From Amorphophallus konjac (Eukaryota; Streptophyta; Magnoliopsida; Alismatales; Araceae): 64,000 nt of DNA. Shown here piece by piece: positions 1 to 9,574 of the stretch (position 1 is the stretch's first letter; every line of letters starts with the position of its first letter). The position numbers and the translations under genes are program-made. The stretch lies in assembly GCA_022559845.1 (NCBI GenBank), contig CM040118.1, positions 231,183,224-231,247,223 on the forward strand, in the 5' to 3' direction. The notes beneath the pieces were generated by a model. That model had not been told where the DNA came from, ran no database searches, and saw nothing but the letters and a program-made list of their open reading frames with translations.

Positions 1-574
1 GTGACCCAATTAACTCATCCATGGTGAGAGTGGTGAGATCCTTGGAGTCCTCAATGACGGTCGCCTTAGTATGCCATTCAGGTGAGAGGGAACATAGCAC
101 TTTTCTTACCAACTCCTGGTTGGTGTAGTTCTTGCCAATTCCTTTCAGTCCATTTGTGATCTCGCTCAGCCTAACAAACATTTCTGAAATCGTCTCTTCA
201 GGCTTCATGGCGAACAATTCGTAGTCGCGAATCAACAAGTTAGCCTTTGTTTCTTTGACCTTCGACATGCCTTTGTATATCAGTCGGAGCTTTTCCCACA
301 TTTCCTGCACATATGAACACATAGAAACACATGACTATTCGTTGGGGTGTATTGTGCATTGAATAATATTCATGGCCTTATAGTTAGCACAAGACTTCTT
401 AATGTGTTCATCTTCCCATTCATCCTAATCCTCGGGTAATACATAAGGACCTTTGGACACTACTCTCCTTAAGAACACAGTCATCCTATTCTTCCAATAT
501 GGGTAATTTGACCCATCAAAGAAAGGTGGTCGATGTATTGAATGTCCCTCGAGGACCATTCCCTTGTTAGCCAT
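1..574 (-). pseudogene. copia gag N-terminal region (L0), broken
   Basis: The minus strand starts at an ATG (574-572) and reads MANKGMVLEGHSIHRPPFFD, closely matching the gag start of C0. It continues through the Retrotran_gag/UBN2-type region (EMWEKLRLIYKGM, then EETISEMFVRLSEITNGL, then KVLCSLSPEWHTKA) and leaves the window. Gag would form the cytoplasmic virus-like particle. Relative to C0 about ten codons are missing after the FLR motif. Two in-frame stops interrupt the reading, one at a probable Gln codon. The rest of the element is not in the window. Confidence 0.85.
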
Positions 575-627
575 AGCAATAGATCTTTTCGCTATAATCG
601 CAAGATTGTCTTAAAAATCAGAGACCC

Positions 628-640
628 GCTCTGATACTAG
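628..640 (-). other. primer-binding site of L0 (initiator Met-tRNA type)
   Basis: Just inside the LTR end, the minus strand reads TAGTATCAGAGCG. This matches the usual TGGTATCAGAGC copia PBS with one substitution. Confidence 0.7.
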
Positions 641-870
641 ATTGTTGTCCCTAGATACACGCGAGGACAAGAAGGGGGTTGAATTGTCCCCGCCAAACGC
701 AATGACAGTTCTTAAAATTTACGCAGCAGAATAAAAACAACTGTCAACTCGAAATATAATGAACTAAGATTTAAACTCTACACGAACCAGTTGTCTCGAA
801 CTCTCCGCTCTCACACGATCAGTATGAATAATATGATCAAGCAAACCACAAACACACATAGCGATATAGA

Positions 871-956
871 TTTTTTAGGTGGTTCAGGACCACGACGGGC
901 TCCTTACGTCCACCCCTCACCGAATCGGTGAGGATCCACTTGCTTCAAACTGAAGC
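871..956 (-). promoter_or_regulatory. conserved copia LTR core with hairpins (L0)
   Basis: On the minus strand there are two hairpins: GCTTCA/TGAAGC (942-956) and CCTCACCG/CGGTGAGG (915-933, 3-nt loop). Next come GGTGGACGTA and then GAACCACCTAAAAAA (871-885). C0 and N2 have the same order of parts with different stem sequences. The function is unknown; its position suggests the transcribed leader or the polyadenylation region. Confidence 0.6.
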
Positions 957-1649
957 GCATGGAGTTCCCACTCTAAATGCACGGAAACGTCATCTCCCAC
1001 ACGATCCGACCACGGATCTACACATACACACACACTGCTACAAACGCAGCACTCTTCACACACAGAACCGTGCACAGACAGTTTACCACAGAAATATTCG
1101 GAGTTCAGAAAATAAGAAAATATTCAATACCTGCCCATACTCAGAATAAACTGAGGAAGAATCATCAATATAAACTAAAGAAGGTTATAGAAATGTATCC
1201 TTGGTATATGAACGGCCTGGAGATAATCCTCTTTGAAGCTTTCAAGGTGAGAGGGGTCGAACATCAATAGATACGAAGCCACACGAACTCGTCGCTGTAG
1301 ATTCAGCTTCTTTGACACATGAAATCTTGATGGAACGGATGTAGCCTTGATCTCTTCACTTCAGAACGTCCCTGCAAGAGAGGAAACATATGAGGCACTT
1401 CAAGGAACACTCTCCCTCTCCCACCTGCGGCCAAACCTTCTCTCCCGTTCTCAAATGATCTCAAAATTGTAACTCATATAAATGGGCACAAAAGGATATA
1501 TGAAATACCACAAAAGCCCATCCTAAACCCTTGTAAAACCCCTCCTAGATGTGTATGATAACCCTAGGGGCAAAGGGGTCAATTAAAGAACCCAAATGGA
1601 TTAGGTTAGATGGGTTTCGAACTCAGCTCCCGGGCACGTGCGCTGCAGT

Positions 1650-1830
1650 CGGTCGACCGAAATTTGGAGGTGGTCGACCGATCAGTGACCCTATTCTATC
1701 TAGCCGGTTCTGGCTGTTTTGGTCAACCGAAGGATCCCTACCGGTCGACCGAACTGTGAGCCAATTCTTTCTGGCCAGTTCTGGCTATTTTGGACAACCG
1801 AAAACCCCTTGATGGTTGACCGAAATTCCT
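1650..1830. repeat. GGTCGACC palindrome cluster in the L0 LTR
   Basis: Five copies of GGTCGACCGA-like or GGT(C/T)(G/A)ACCGAA motifs occur with spacings of about 20-50 bp, interleaved with a repeated TTCTGGC(T/C)(G/A) phrase. The core octamer is a perfect palindrome. The cluster is in the U3-side half of the LTR. Confidence 0.7.
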
Positions 1831-4185
1831 GCAGAATGCATAAATCAAGGAAAATTTGTAAGAATTCAAGTTCAATAGCACCAAGTGAAAAATGCATGAA
1901 GTGCATTCATGAAAACCCATGAACAAGGTGCATGTTAACACTTTGAAAACTTAATTATTCTCAACTAAAGATCAAGATCATATAGCTATATATTTATGCA
2001 ATATTGATGAGGATCATGAAACCAAATTCCATACAATATGAGAATATCATCAACTAATTTCTGCCAAGGTGTGCATGAGGAATTAATAACACTTAGCTAG
2101 CTCAAAAGCCCTATGAAGAACATGCATGAGAATACCAAATGAGTATATTGCTAGCTCACCAAGTTTTATATGAACATCTCAACCAATTCTCACCATCATG
2201 GCCTTTAATACCCCATGAAGAATATGCATGGAATACATTCAAAACATTAAGAACTCATGAAAAATATGCATGAAAACCATTCAAACTTTAACAGCCCATG
2301 TAGAAAGTACATGAAACAATGGGGTCGACGCAATACTTTGGTTGGGTCCACTCTGCTGAAAGGACTGCATAGCACTCACTAGTGTGGGGTCGACTCCATG
2401 CTAGGATGGGTCGACTCCGCTGAAGAAGATTGCAAGATTTTAAGAGCTTAAGCCTTACCAAAAGTTCTTGTCAAATGAACATGACATGTACCACCTGTTC
2501 GGGATCCTGAACAATAAGATTGACTCATTCATGCATTTATTTGAACCAAGTGTCCACCAAGGATTAGTTTCTGCAATGCAAGATAATCACAGTATAAGCA
2601 CTTTGATTAACAAAGATTCTTCAATGAACATTCTTAAAGACACATGCACACAAGCATGCACACACGATTTGTCATCATTAAAACTTAATCGCAAAAATCA
2701 ACTAGGGGATCCAACAGAGCGCAGTCGCCCAGTAGGTATCTTCGTATCAAAATGATGGCAATGTTAAAGTAATTAACATTTTACCTCTAGAAGGTAAGAT
2801 AAAGAAAATATGATAAATCATACAAAGAAATTACGATAAATCATACGGACAAAACCAAAGTAACAACGAGTAACAAGACAAGTGTAGGGATATGAGAAAA
2901 TATGAGAGCATGATCAAGCTAGATTATAATGTGGCCTATTATAACGAGAATGTACTAGCATGTAACAAGAATGTACTTTTCATAACTATAAAAGGTTATG
3001 CACTAGAAAGTCATGTAACAAGCAAGCATGTAATTTCATAAGATTATCTCGTGGATTTCACCCGTTTATAAAAAAATTACTCCCGACGCAATGCGACGCC
3101 AATAAGCATCATACCCCATGGTTAATAGCATGTTTCTGGCCATCTATCGAGGGGGCTAGCGTGGAGCCCTTGGACACCGTCTGTGCCCGCCCTTGCATTT
3201 TCAAGTTATAAATCAAGCTACTTACACGAGAAATATAAATGTTGGCCAATAATATCAAGTTCAACAATAATTTCATTGCAATAAAACCAAGGTAAGAACG
3301 TACCAAAAATGAAATCATGAGATCAAGGATGAACTAATTGGACATTTTGCTACGGAGGAATTCCGACAACATAAAGGTACATTTCCATAGTTCTATAGTT
3401 CATTAATAGCTTCTTTAATAAGGTGTTGGACTCCAGATAATCAGAAGATCACCTGAGAACAAAGTATAATCAACCCTTGGGTTAAACAACGGGTTGGACA
3501 GCAAGATGACAGAATGCGGTCTTTGAGGGACCGTTTTCTCGAGGTAGCGGTCGAGTCAAGACCTCTATCAGGCGGAGTCGATGTAGAACAAGGAATAGGT
3601 CGACGCAATGAATAAACTGGCAGAACACGGCCGTGCCAGAACCGCTATCATGAGGTAGGGGTCACCTAATGGTCGCATTCAGGTCAATCCACAGAAAATG
3701 CAATGTTCACGACGTGCTTTCTAGACTTTTGGATTTTTAAGGTACAACCATCTCAGCATCCTATTGGGAATCCCAGGCTTGCGGAGACTTACGAAGGCCT
3801 TGAAACAAGATCACCTAGCCCGACAGAAGGAATATCTGACGGAGAGGCTCTCAAGTGCAAGAGGTTTTCCTATCAAGTGCAAGTGACCTAATGGCATCGT
3901 ACCGGAGTACATGCTATATGTGAAGTAATAAAATAGAAATAAGGTGAGAAGGGAACGTGCCAAAACACAATTTGATGTGTAGGAACTTGCATGAAAAATC
4001 CTTAAATACAAAACTATAGAGTTTTGGCATGAAACTACATATATGCAAATAGATTTTAAAGCATGCCAACGTGAATCATGATATGACAGAAACCATAAAT
4101 ATAACAAAATAACATAAACTTATAACATATTACTATCAGATGTAATAGGTATTGAACATGATTTAACCTGGTTACAGAAACCAGA

Positions 4186-4237
4186 TAGCGGTAGATCGAA
4201 GACCGCTACTTTTAAGTCGCGGTCTCTGTAAGACCGC
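4186..4237. repeat. paired hairpins in the G0 LTR
   Basis: There are two perfect 7-bp stems: TAGCGGT/ACCGCTA (4186-4208, 9-nt loop) and GCGGTCT/AGACCGC (4219-4237, 5-nt loop). Weaker ones occur at 3505-3660. They are the G0 counterpart of the hairpin sets in G1 and N4. Confidence 0.75.
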
Positions 4238-4564
4238 CTTTTATCTGCAACAGACAGAAGCTAAGTCCAGCGTGCAGAGCCTATTCTAGGGCAATAAATG
4301 CATGAAAATCATAGAGAACAGGAAGATAACACATGAAAGCAGGTTTAGAATGAAGTAGGTGCTTGGAAAAGACATGAATTAAAGCAAAATTCTAATCTTT
4401 TGATTAAGGTTGCATGAAATAACATGTAATGAAAACCTATATGCGCAGTCATGCAAAAACGTTAATTTCTCCATCCACAGTGTGTGAACTCAAGAGATAG
4501 GAGAGGACTTTTACTCCTAACAAGTTGTTTAAGACATACATGAGATAACCTACCTCTGGGGTTG

Positions 4565-4569
4565 CTCCT
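4565..4569. repeat. target-site duplication of C0, left copy (CTCCT)
   Basis: CTCCT precedes the TGTTGTGCC start of the C0 5' LTR. The same five bases follow its 3' LTR at 63876-63880. Confidence 0.85.
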
Positions 4570-4937
4570 TGTTGTGCCCCGACGTGTTTTGATGAAGACA
4601 CTTTGTTCTATTTGGTATGATTTGCATTGAATATATGTTTGATGAAGCGAGTCATTATGAAAGGTCTCATGAATGAGGTTTCCAGTTTTTCACAGAAGGA
4701 TTTATGCATATGATAAATGGCATACTCATATTGAGTTGGACTGAATTTGGCTGACCTATATTAGTATTGAGTTTTCCATGCTGAATCAATTTTGATATGT
4801 GAAGAACATGGATTGGAAATATGTGTATCACCTGTGCTTGTGGCTGCAATTCTTCGTAATTCCACTGTAGGATGATGAGTTAGTCAAGTGTGTAAGAATG
4901 GCTTCTCCATGCATGAATCTATCATGGTGTTTTATAA

Positions 4938-5440
4938 ATGTGCACCGACTGAGTTTGCCTCTTTACAAACTTGCACCGACCTTATTTATATGTTTTACAT
5001 TGTATGCACCAACCTTGCCTATGTGTGCACCGACCTATCCTTATGTTTCATAACATTGCACCGACCTTATTTATAGGTTCTACATTGTGTGCACCGACCT
5101 ATCTTTGTCATTCCATATATGTGCACCGACCTTGCCTATTTGTGCACCTTGCCTATTTGTGCACCGACCTTATCTATAGATTCTTCACTATATGCACCGA
5201 CCTAGTCTTTGTTGTTTTACAAACATGCACCGACCTGCCCTTGAATGTGCACTGACCTTATCTATAGATTCTTCACTATATGCACCGACCTACCCTTGAA
5301 TGTGCACCGACCTGGTCTTTGTTGTTTTACAAAACATGCACCGACCTACCCTTGAATGTGCACCGACCTGGTCTTTGTTGTTTTACAAACATGCATCGAC
5401 CCTGCCTGTACATATGCATCAACCATGGGTTCATATGCAC
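4938..5440 (+). repeat. TGCACCGACC motif array (U3 side of the C0 LTR)
   Basis: About 19 copies of TGCACCGACC or one-to-two-base variants occur every 20-30 bp, separated by T-rich phrases such as TTTATAGGTT and TTTGTTGTTTTACAAA. The same array, with some unit gain and loss, is in the 3' LTR at 51361-51900. Confidence 0.9.
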
Positions 5441-6209
5441 AGACACTTCAGCCTGTGCGTTGATTTATTCAACAGGAATAGTACTGGCTGAACAATGTGT
5501 CGACTCCAAGACTCGACATTTGCCCAGTCGGATCCAGATCATGTTTTCCGGGTTGATTACGAAATGCCCATTCTAAGATCCGATTTGCTTGCCCTTTCAC
5601 TCCATTACCCCTAGAGTTTCTACTCTTAAATGGGTGTAGTTCTAAGAGGTTTTCCCATGGGCTTTAATGTCTATTTGCATTGTTTTCTCATGGGTATAAT
5701 AAGTTTGCTGCGAAATGCATCTATGGGTGATATATTTTTTGAGTTGATCTCGTTCTATCCTTGTAAGAGGAGGAGAGGGTTTCGCACACCCATCTGGAGG
5801 AGGAAGACAAAGCTGTAGAAGCTGCATCCCATGACCCCAAGCTCAGATCTGGTGGTGGCCGTTGCTGCTCTCCATCGTCTTCCAACTTGGGCGCTCATCT
5901 CTTCAACAACCAGCTGCTTCCTCTCCGTGGTTCATTCATTCTAGTGCACCCTTCCATCTATCTCCAAGTTGTAATGAAGATCAAATGGGGAACATCTTGC
6001 TTTTAACACATTATTATAATTTGTGCTTAGCTTATTATCTTTGGACTGGGCTTTGTATTTCCATATAATCCTTTCTTCATAGACGATTTCGGAGCGTCGT
6101 CTCCATCGGCATGTTCACTCATCATCGTGCAAGGACACGCGTGTGTGTGGGGCCATTGAGCCCGTGTGTGGTGTTTTCACTGCCGTCGTGTGGTGGTTGT
6201 TAGTGGAAT

Positions 6210-6275
6210 CCTCTCGAGTTGAGAGGAGTGGACGTAGGACGGCACTCAGGTGCGTCCGAACCACCTAAAAATCTT
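6210..6275 (+). promoter_or_regulatory. conserved copia LTR core with hairpin (C0)
   Basis: Hairpin CCTCTC-gagtt-GAGAGG (6210-6226) is followed by GTGGACGTAGG and then GTCCGAACCACCTAAAAATC (from 6254). The parts and order match L0 and N2, but the stem sequence differs. The 3' LTR copy is at 63463-63528. Confidence 0.65.
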
Positions 6276-6624
6276 TGCGTTGTGGTTTGCTTCTTGTGAG
6301 TGTGATGTTTTATTCTATCCGTCTCTTTTACGAGTGTGAAGCGGTGATCTGAGGGTTCAAAAAGGGTGTCCACTCTTTATTTCTCAGTTTGAGTGGGTCA
6401 TCTATCTACGCTGGTGAGTCGGGAGAGCTTGGTGTTTGTCATTCCACTAATTCACTTAGCCTTCCGATTAGAGTTCTTGATCATTTTATTTTGAAATCTT
6501 TGAATACTTATCGAGTTAGTTGTCACAGTTGTTATTTATCTCAGCATCCGAGTTTTAATTTTTAATAAAGGGGGTGCAATCAATTCACCCCCCTCTTGAT
6601 TGCATTCCTAACCGGGCCAACAAT

Positions 6625-6640
6625 TGGTATAAAAGCCTTG
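6625..6640 (+). other. primer-binding site of C0 (initiator Met-tRNA type, degraded)
   Basis: TGGTATAAAAGCC lies two bases past the LTR end. It matches TGGTATCAGAGCC with two substitutions. Confidence 0.75.
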
Positions 6641-6691
6641 GCTCTGTTTTATTCAGAAACCTAGCAGTTTAGAGATATCTATTAAGAATGA

Positions 6692-7448
6692 ATGGCTAAG
6701 AAGGGGTTCATGCCCGAAGGGCATTCTATTCATAGGCCACCCTTCTTTGATGGTAGTAATTGCACCTATTGGAAAAATAGGATGACTATTTTTCTTCGTG
6801 CACAAAGCCATGAAATATGGACTGTTATAAAGAATGGTCCATACACCTTACCTCCTGATCAGGAAGGTTGGAATGATGATCTTATTAAGAAGGCCACTGT
6901 GAATTTTAATGCCTTAAGTATTATTTAGTGTGCTATTCACCCGAATGAGTATGCTCCTGTTTCTATGTGCAGCAGCGCGAAAGAAATGTGGGATAAGTTA
7001 AAGCTAATCTATGAAGGTACTTCAGAAGTCAAGGAGATGAAGGCTAACATGCTTATCCGAGATTATGAGATGTTCCACATGAAGGAAGAAGAGACTATCT
7101 CCGAGATGTTTGCACGTCTCATGGAGATAACCAATGGGTTAAATGCACTCGGGAAAGAATTCAAGGACACTGATTTGGTTAGAAAGGTGCTGAGGTCTTT
7201 GTCACCAAGCTGGCACACCAAGGCAATGGTGATAGAGGACTCGAAGGATCTTTCTACACTTACTGTGGATGCTCTCATAGGGTCTCTAATGGCCTATGAG
7301 ATAAAAATCAAGAGGACGGAAGAGGATACAAAGAAGAAGAAATCAATAGCATTAAAGGCAAACCCCAAAACTATCTCAAGTCAAGAGGATTCGATAGACA
7401 ACACCGATGACGAAGAAGTTGCCATGATCACAAGAAAGGTGAGACAGT
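6692..7448 (+). pseudogene. copia gag, N-terminal part (C0), split by a LINE
   Basis: The ATG at 6692 opens MAKKGFMPEGHSIHRPPFFD, then a DUF4219/UBN2-type gag region (MWDKLKLIYEGTSEVKEM, RKVLRSLSPSWHTKAMVIED). This would be the capsid part of the particle. An in-frame TAG at 6926-6928 sits where relatives have Gln. A basic linker follows (residues about 205-250, ending RKVRQ), where the LINE entered with its 17-bp duplication 7432-7448. The reading continues at 45302 with the zinc knuckle. An ORF running past 7448 is read-through into LINE sequence. Confidence 0.9.
7432..7448 (+). repeat. target-site duplication of the LINE, left copy (17 bp)
   Basis: AAGAAAGGTGAGACAGT is here and again, identical, at 45285-45301 right after the LINE A-tail. 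A duplication of this length is typical of target-primed reverse transcription. Confidence 0.93.
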
Positions 7449-7455
7449 GTCTTAG

Positions 7456-9574
7456 AATTCACTTCTTATTTTTTTTAGGCCTTGTGCTGTTGCTACGGCT
7501 GGGGCCCTTGGGGCCATTACTGCTGAAGATTCCCCTCCTCCTTTACCTGCAAGTGACCACTCAAGCCTTCCACGGTCTGCCGATGTGCAAGGGCATATTG
7601 CAGGTTCCTTAGAGTCTACACCATCCCTAGGAACAACTGGTGCTGCACAAGCGGTAGGCCCTCTCAATCCGCAAAAATGGACACGGCCAACTCATCCACA
7701 TGTGGCGGAAGTGGGAGGCCCGAAGGCTGCTGTCCAATTCGGCCGGCCTCTTCCTGCAAGCATAAAGCCTTTGCCTTGTGGTGCTACTCTTGAAGGGTTG
7801 GTGGTGGCCCCCCACTGCTCTTCTCCACCTAAGGGCCCTGCTACGAGCTTGGCCGCCATGCATCCTACATCCGCGGCTGGACCCCTTCGCGCCTGTGGGG
7901 GCCATGTTCAAGCAGCTTTGCCACGTGTTGTTGCTAGTGGAAGGGCCCTTGGGGCCTTGGCTGTGTGCAGTGCTGCAGATCTGGCGTCTTGTGCTGCTGT
8001 TCATGTCCGGCCGTTAGCTGCAACCCCACAACCTTTTCCATGTGATGCTGCTGTTCAAGGGATGGATGCTTTGCATGCTGGTTTGGTGGCGGTCCCTGCC
8101 TGCGAGCCTGCAGCTCAAGCTACCCACGGTGGCCTTGTTCAAGATGCCTTGCCTTGTGTTGCAGACACAAGGGGCCAAGATCAGCTTTTTCACAAGGTGC
8201 AGCAGCGTGGACGTTCATCCTCCTGCCATCCTTTTCGAGATCGACGGCGTGGATTATCACGTTCAAGCGGTGGGCACCCAATTCAAATCTCATCTACACC
8301 CGTCGCATGGAAATCCCTTTTCAAGGCCCCATCTGGACCGCAAGAGATTGGTCTTCACTTTGTTCCTCCGGAAATGAACAATGGAGTTGAGGTCGCAGTT
8401 TATGAGAAGTCTGATTCTGCGGATCTTCTAGCAACTTGGTCAATGGCATTGTTAGGGTATGTGGTAGGATTGCATTTATCTTATAGCCCTCTCCATGCAT
8501 ACGTTAAGTCCCGGTGGGGAACAAATGCATTTGAACTCCATCTTCTATAGAATGGTTTTTTTGTTTACAAGTTTGACTCTGAAGAGGAGTTACGTCGGGC
8601 TCTTGAGGGGTTCTGGACCATCAAAGGCCACCCCATGATACTTCGCAGATGGAGTCCTGATCTGACAATGGAACTAGATAGCCTCACGAGTATTCCCTTG
8701 TGGGTGGCTTTCCACGGACTGCCGCTTCACCTATGGACTTGTGATTTTATTGTGAAGATCTCTTCCATCCTGGGCGAACCTTTGTATATGGACAAGCAGA
8801 CGGCTGAGCGCAAGAGGCAAGCTTATGCGAGGGCATGCATCATGATCTCATCGAAAGAAGACCTCCCTGATTTCGTTCATTACAAAGATCTTGATGGCAG
8901 CGTCAAGAAGATAAAAGTAACCTATCAATGGCGACCAAGTAGTTGCTTGTTGTGTTGCTCCTTTGGTCACGCAGATGGTGCATGCAAACAGGTCCTCCAG
9001 AAGAAACATGAGCAGGTTCAGGTCTTCAAACCCAAGGAACGTTCTAATCCCTCTTCAGCTGGCGTGCACATTCACAACTCCTTTGAGGTTCTTAATTCAG
9101 AGGAAGATGGATGTGACCCACCACCCATTTGTGCTAATGCTGGCCCCTCCCAGCTGGGTGTTGGTGCATGTGCATATAGTGCTTTTCAGCATGTGAATGC
9201 GCAGGCCCATGACCAGATTCCTTTGGGAGCTACTGGCCCCTCGGACCCGCCTCTAGTTTGTGGTCTTGTTGCTGGTTGCGTCCCCAAGCCTTCAGCCTTG
9301 GTGGCGGTCCCCGCGTGTGGTTCTGCTGCTGGCCTTAATGCCTTCAATGATGCCTTGGTGGCCACCCCTGCCTACAATGTTGCCCCTTACAAATGTGTGG
9401 ATGGAGCTACCGTGCCACCTTCTGCCGTGGCTGGGCCACTTGGAGCCCAAGGTGGCGCTTTGCCTTATGTTGCTGTTGTTCAAGGGGCCCCTGGGGCATT
9501 TGATGCTAGCGATCATGGAATTGGGCCCGCTCGTGCTATTGCCCGTATGGAGGGCCGGCCGAAGCATCATGTGA
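7456..9574 (+). pseudogene. LINE ORF1 (DUF4283 plus CCHC), first part
   Basis: The frame is open from 7456 and lacks an early ATG; the first in-frame ATG is at 7858. Residues 1 to about 280 are Ala/Pro-rich and low-complexity. Then comes a DUF4283-type RNA-binding region (NNGVEVAVYEKSDSADLLAT to LRRWSPDL), broken by a TAG at 8548-8550. A zf-CCHC_4 knuckle follows near 8940 (CLLCCSFGHADGAC), then a second Ala/Pro-rich tail with phrases like the first (LVAVPAC). ORF1 proteins bind LINE RNA and form the particle with ORF2. G1 enters after 9574, and the last 60 codons are at 41082-41263. The reading beyond 9574 belongs to the G1 LTR. Confidence 0.88.
9570..9574. repeat. target-site duplication of G1, left copy (TGTGA)
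   Basis: TGTGA precedes the G1 LTR start TGTCACGCC at 9575; CGTGA follows the other end at 41077-41081. The one mismatch is a C-to-T change at a CpG. The LINE ORF1 frame continues exactly across this duplication. Confidence 0.85.

Larger units (their letters stand above)
1..2716 (-). mobile_element. L0: 5' part of a minus-strand Ty1/copia (SIRE-like) retrotransposon
   Basis: Read on the minus strand, this is a 5' LTR (2716 down to 643), a primer-binding site and the start of gag, running off the left edge. The LTR begins TGTTGGATCC and ends GGACAACA. It sits in a Ty3-type LTR (G0) that resumes at 2717. The target duplication cannot be checked because the other end lies outside the window. 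Its gag is clearly related to that of C0 at 6692, but the LTRs differ, so it is a different family of the same lineage. Confidence 0.85.
643..2716 (-). repeat. 5' LTR of L0 (about 2.07 kb)
   Basis: It has TG...CA ends and is followed on the minus strand by the PBS and gag. The low-coordinate half (transcript-downstream) carries the conserved copia LTR core at 871-933. The high-coordinate half carries GGTCGACC palindromes (1650-1830) and related GGGTCGAC motifs (2320-2420). Short ORFs here are not supported as genes. Confidence 0.8.
2717..4569 (-). repeat. G0: Ty3/gypsy LTR fragment (outermost host element), left part
   Basis: The sequence is a diverged homologue of the G1 LTR. Matching blocks occur in the same order: CCCAGTAGGTATCTTCG (about 2728), the AATGCGACGCC block (about 3088), the AATCCCAGGCT block (about 3769) and the ATGAGATAACCTACCT block (about 4540). 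L0 interrupts it on the left and C0 on the right; it resumes at 63881. It carries hairpins with GCGGTC/GACCGC stems. No coding capacity is seen. Confidence 0.75.
4570..6622 (+). repeat. 5' LTR of C0 (2,053 bp)
   Basis: It starts TGTTGTGCCCC and ends GGGCCAACA. The second copy begins at 50991. It contains a TGCACCGACC motif array (4938-5440) and the conserved hairpin core near 6210-6275. Short ORFs in the array reflect the repeat, not protein. Confidence 0.93.

Noticed and set aside
4888..5576. Overlapping ORFs with repeated CTDL/HRP phrases
   Set aside because: They are the TGCACCGACC DNA array read in three frames; the same happens in the 3' LTR.
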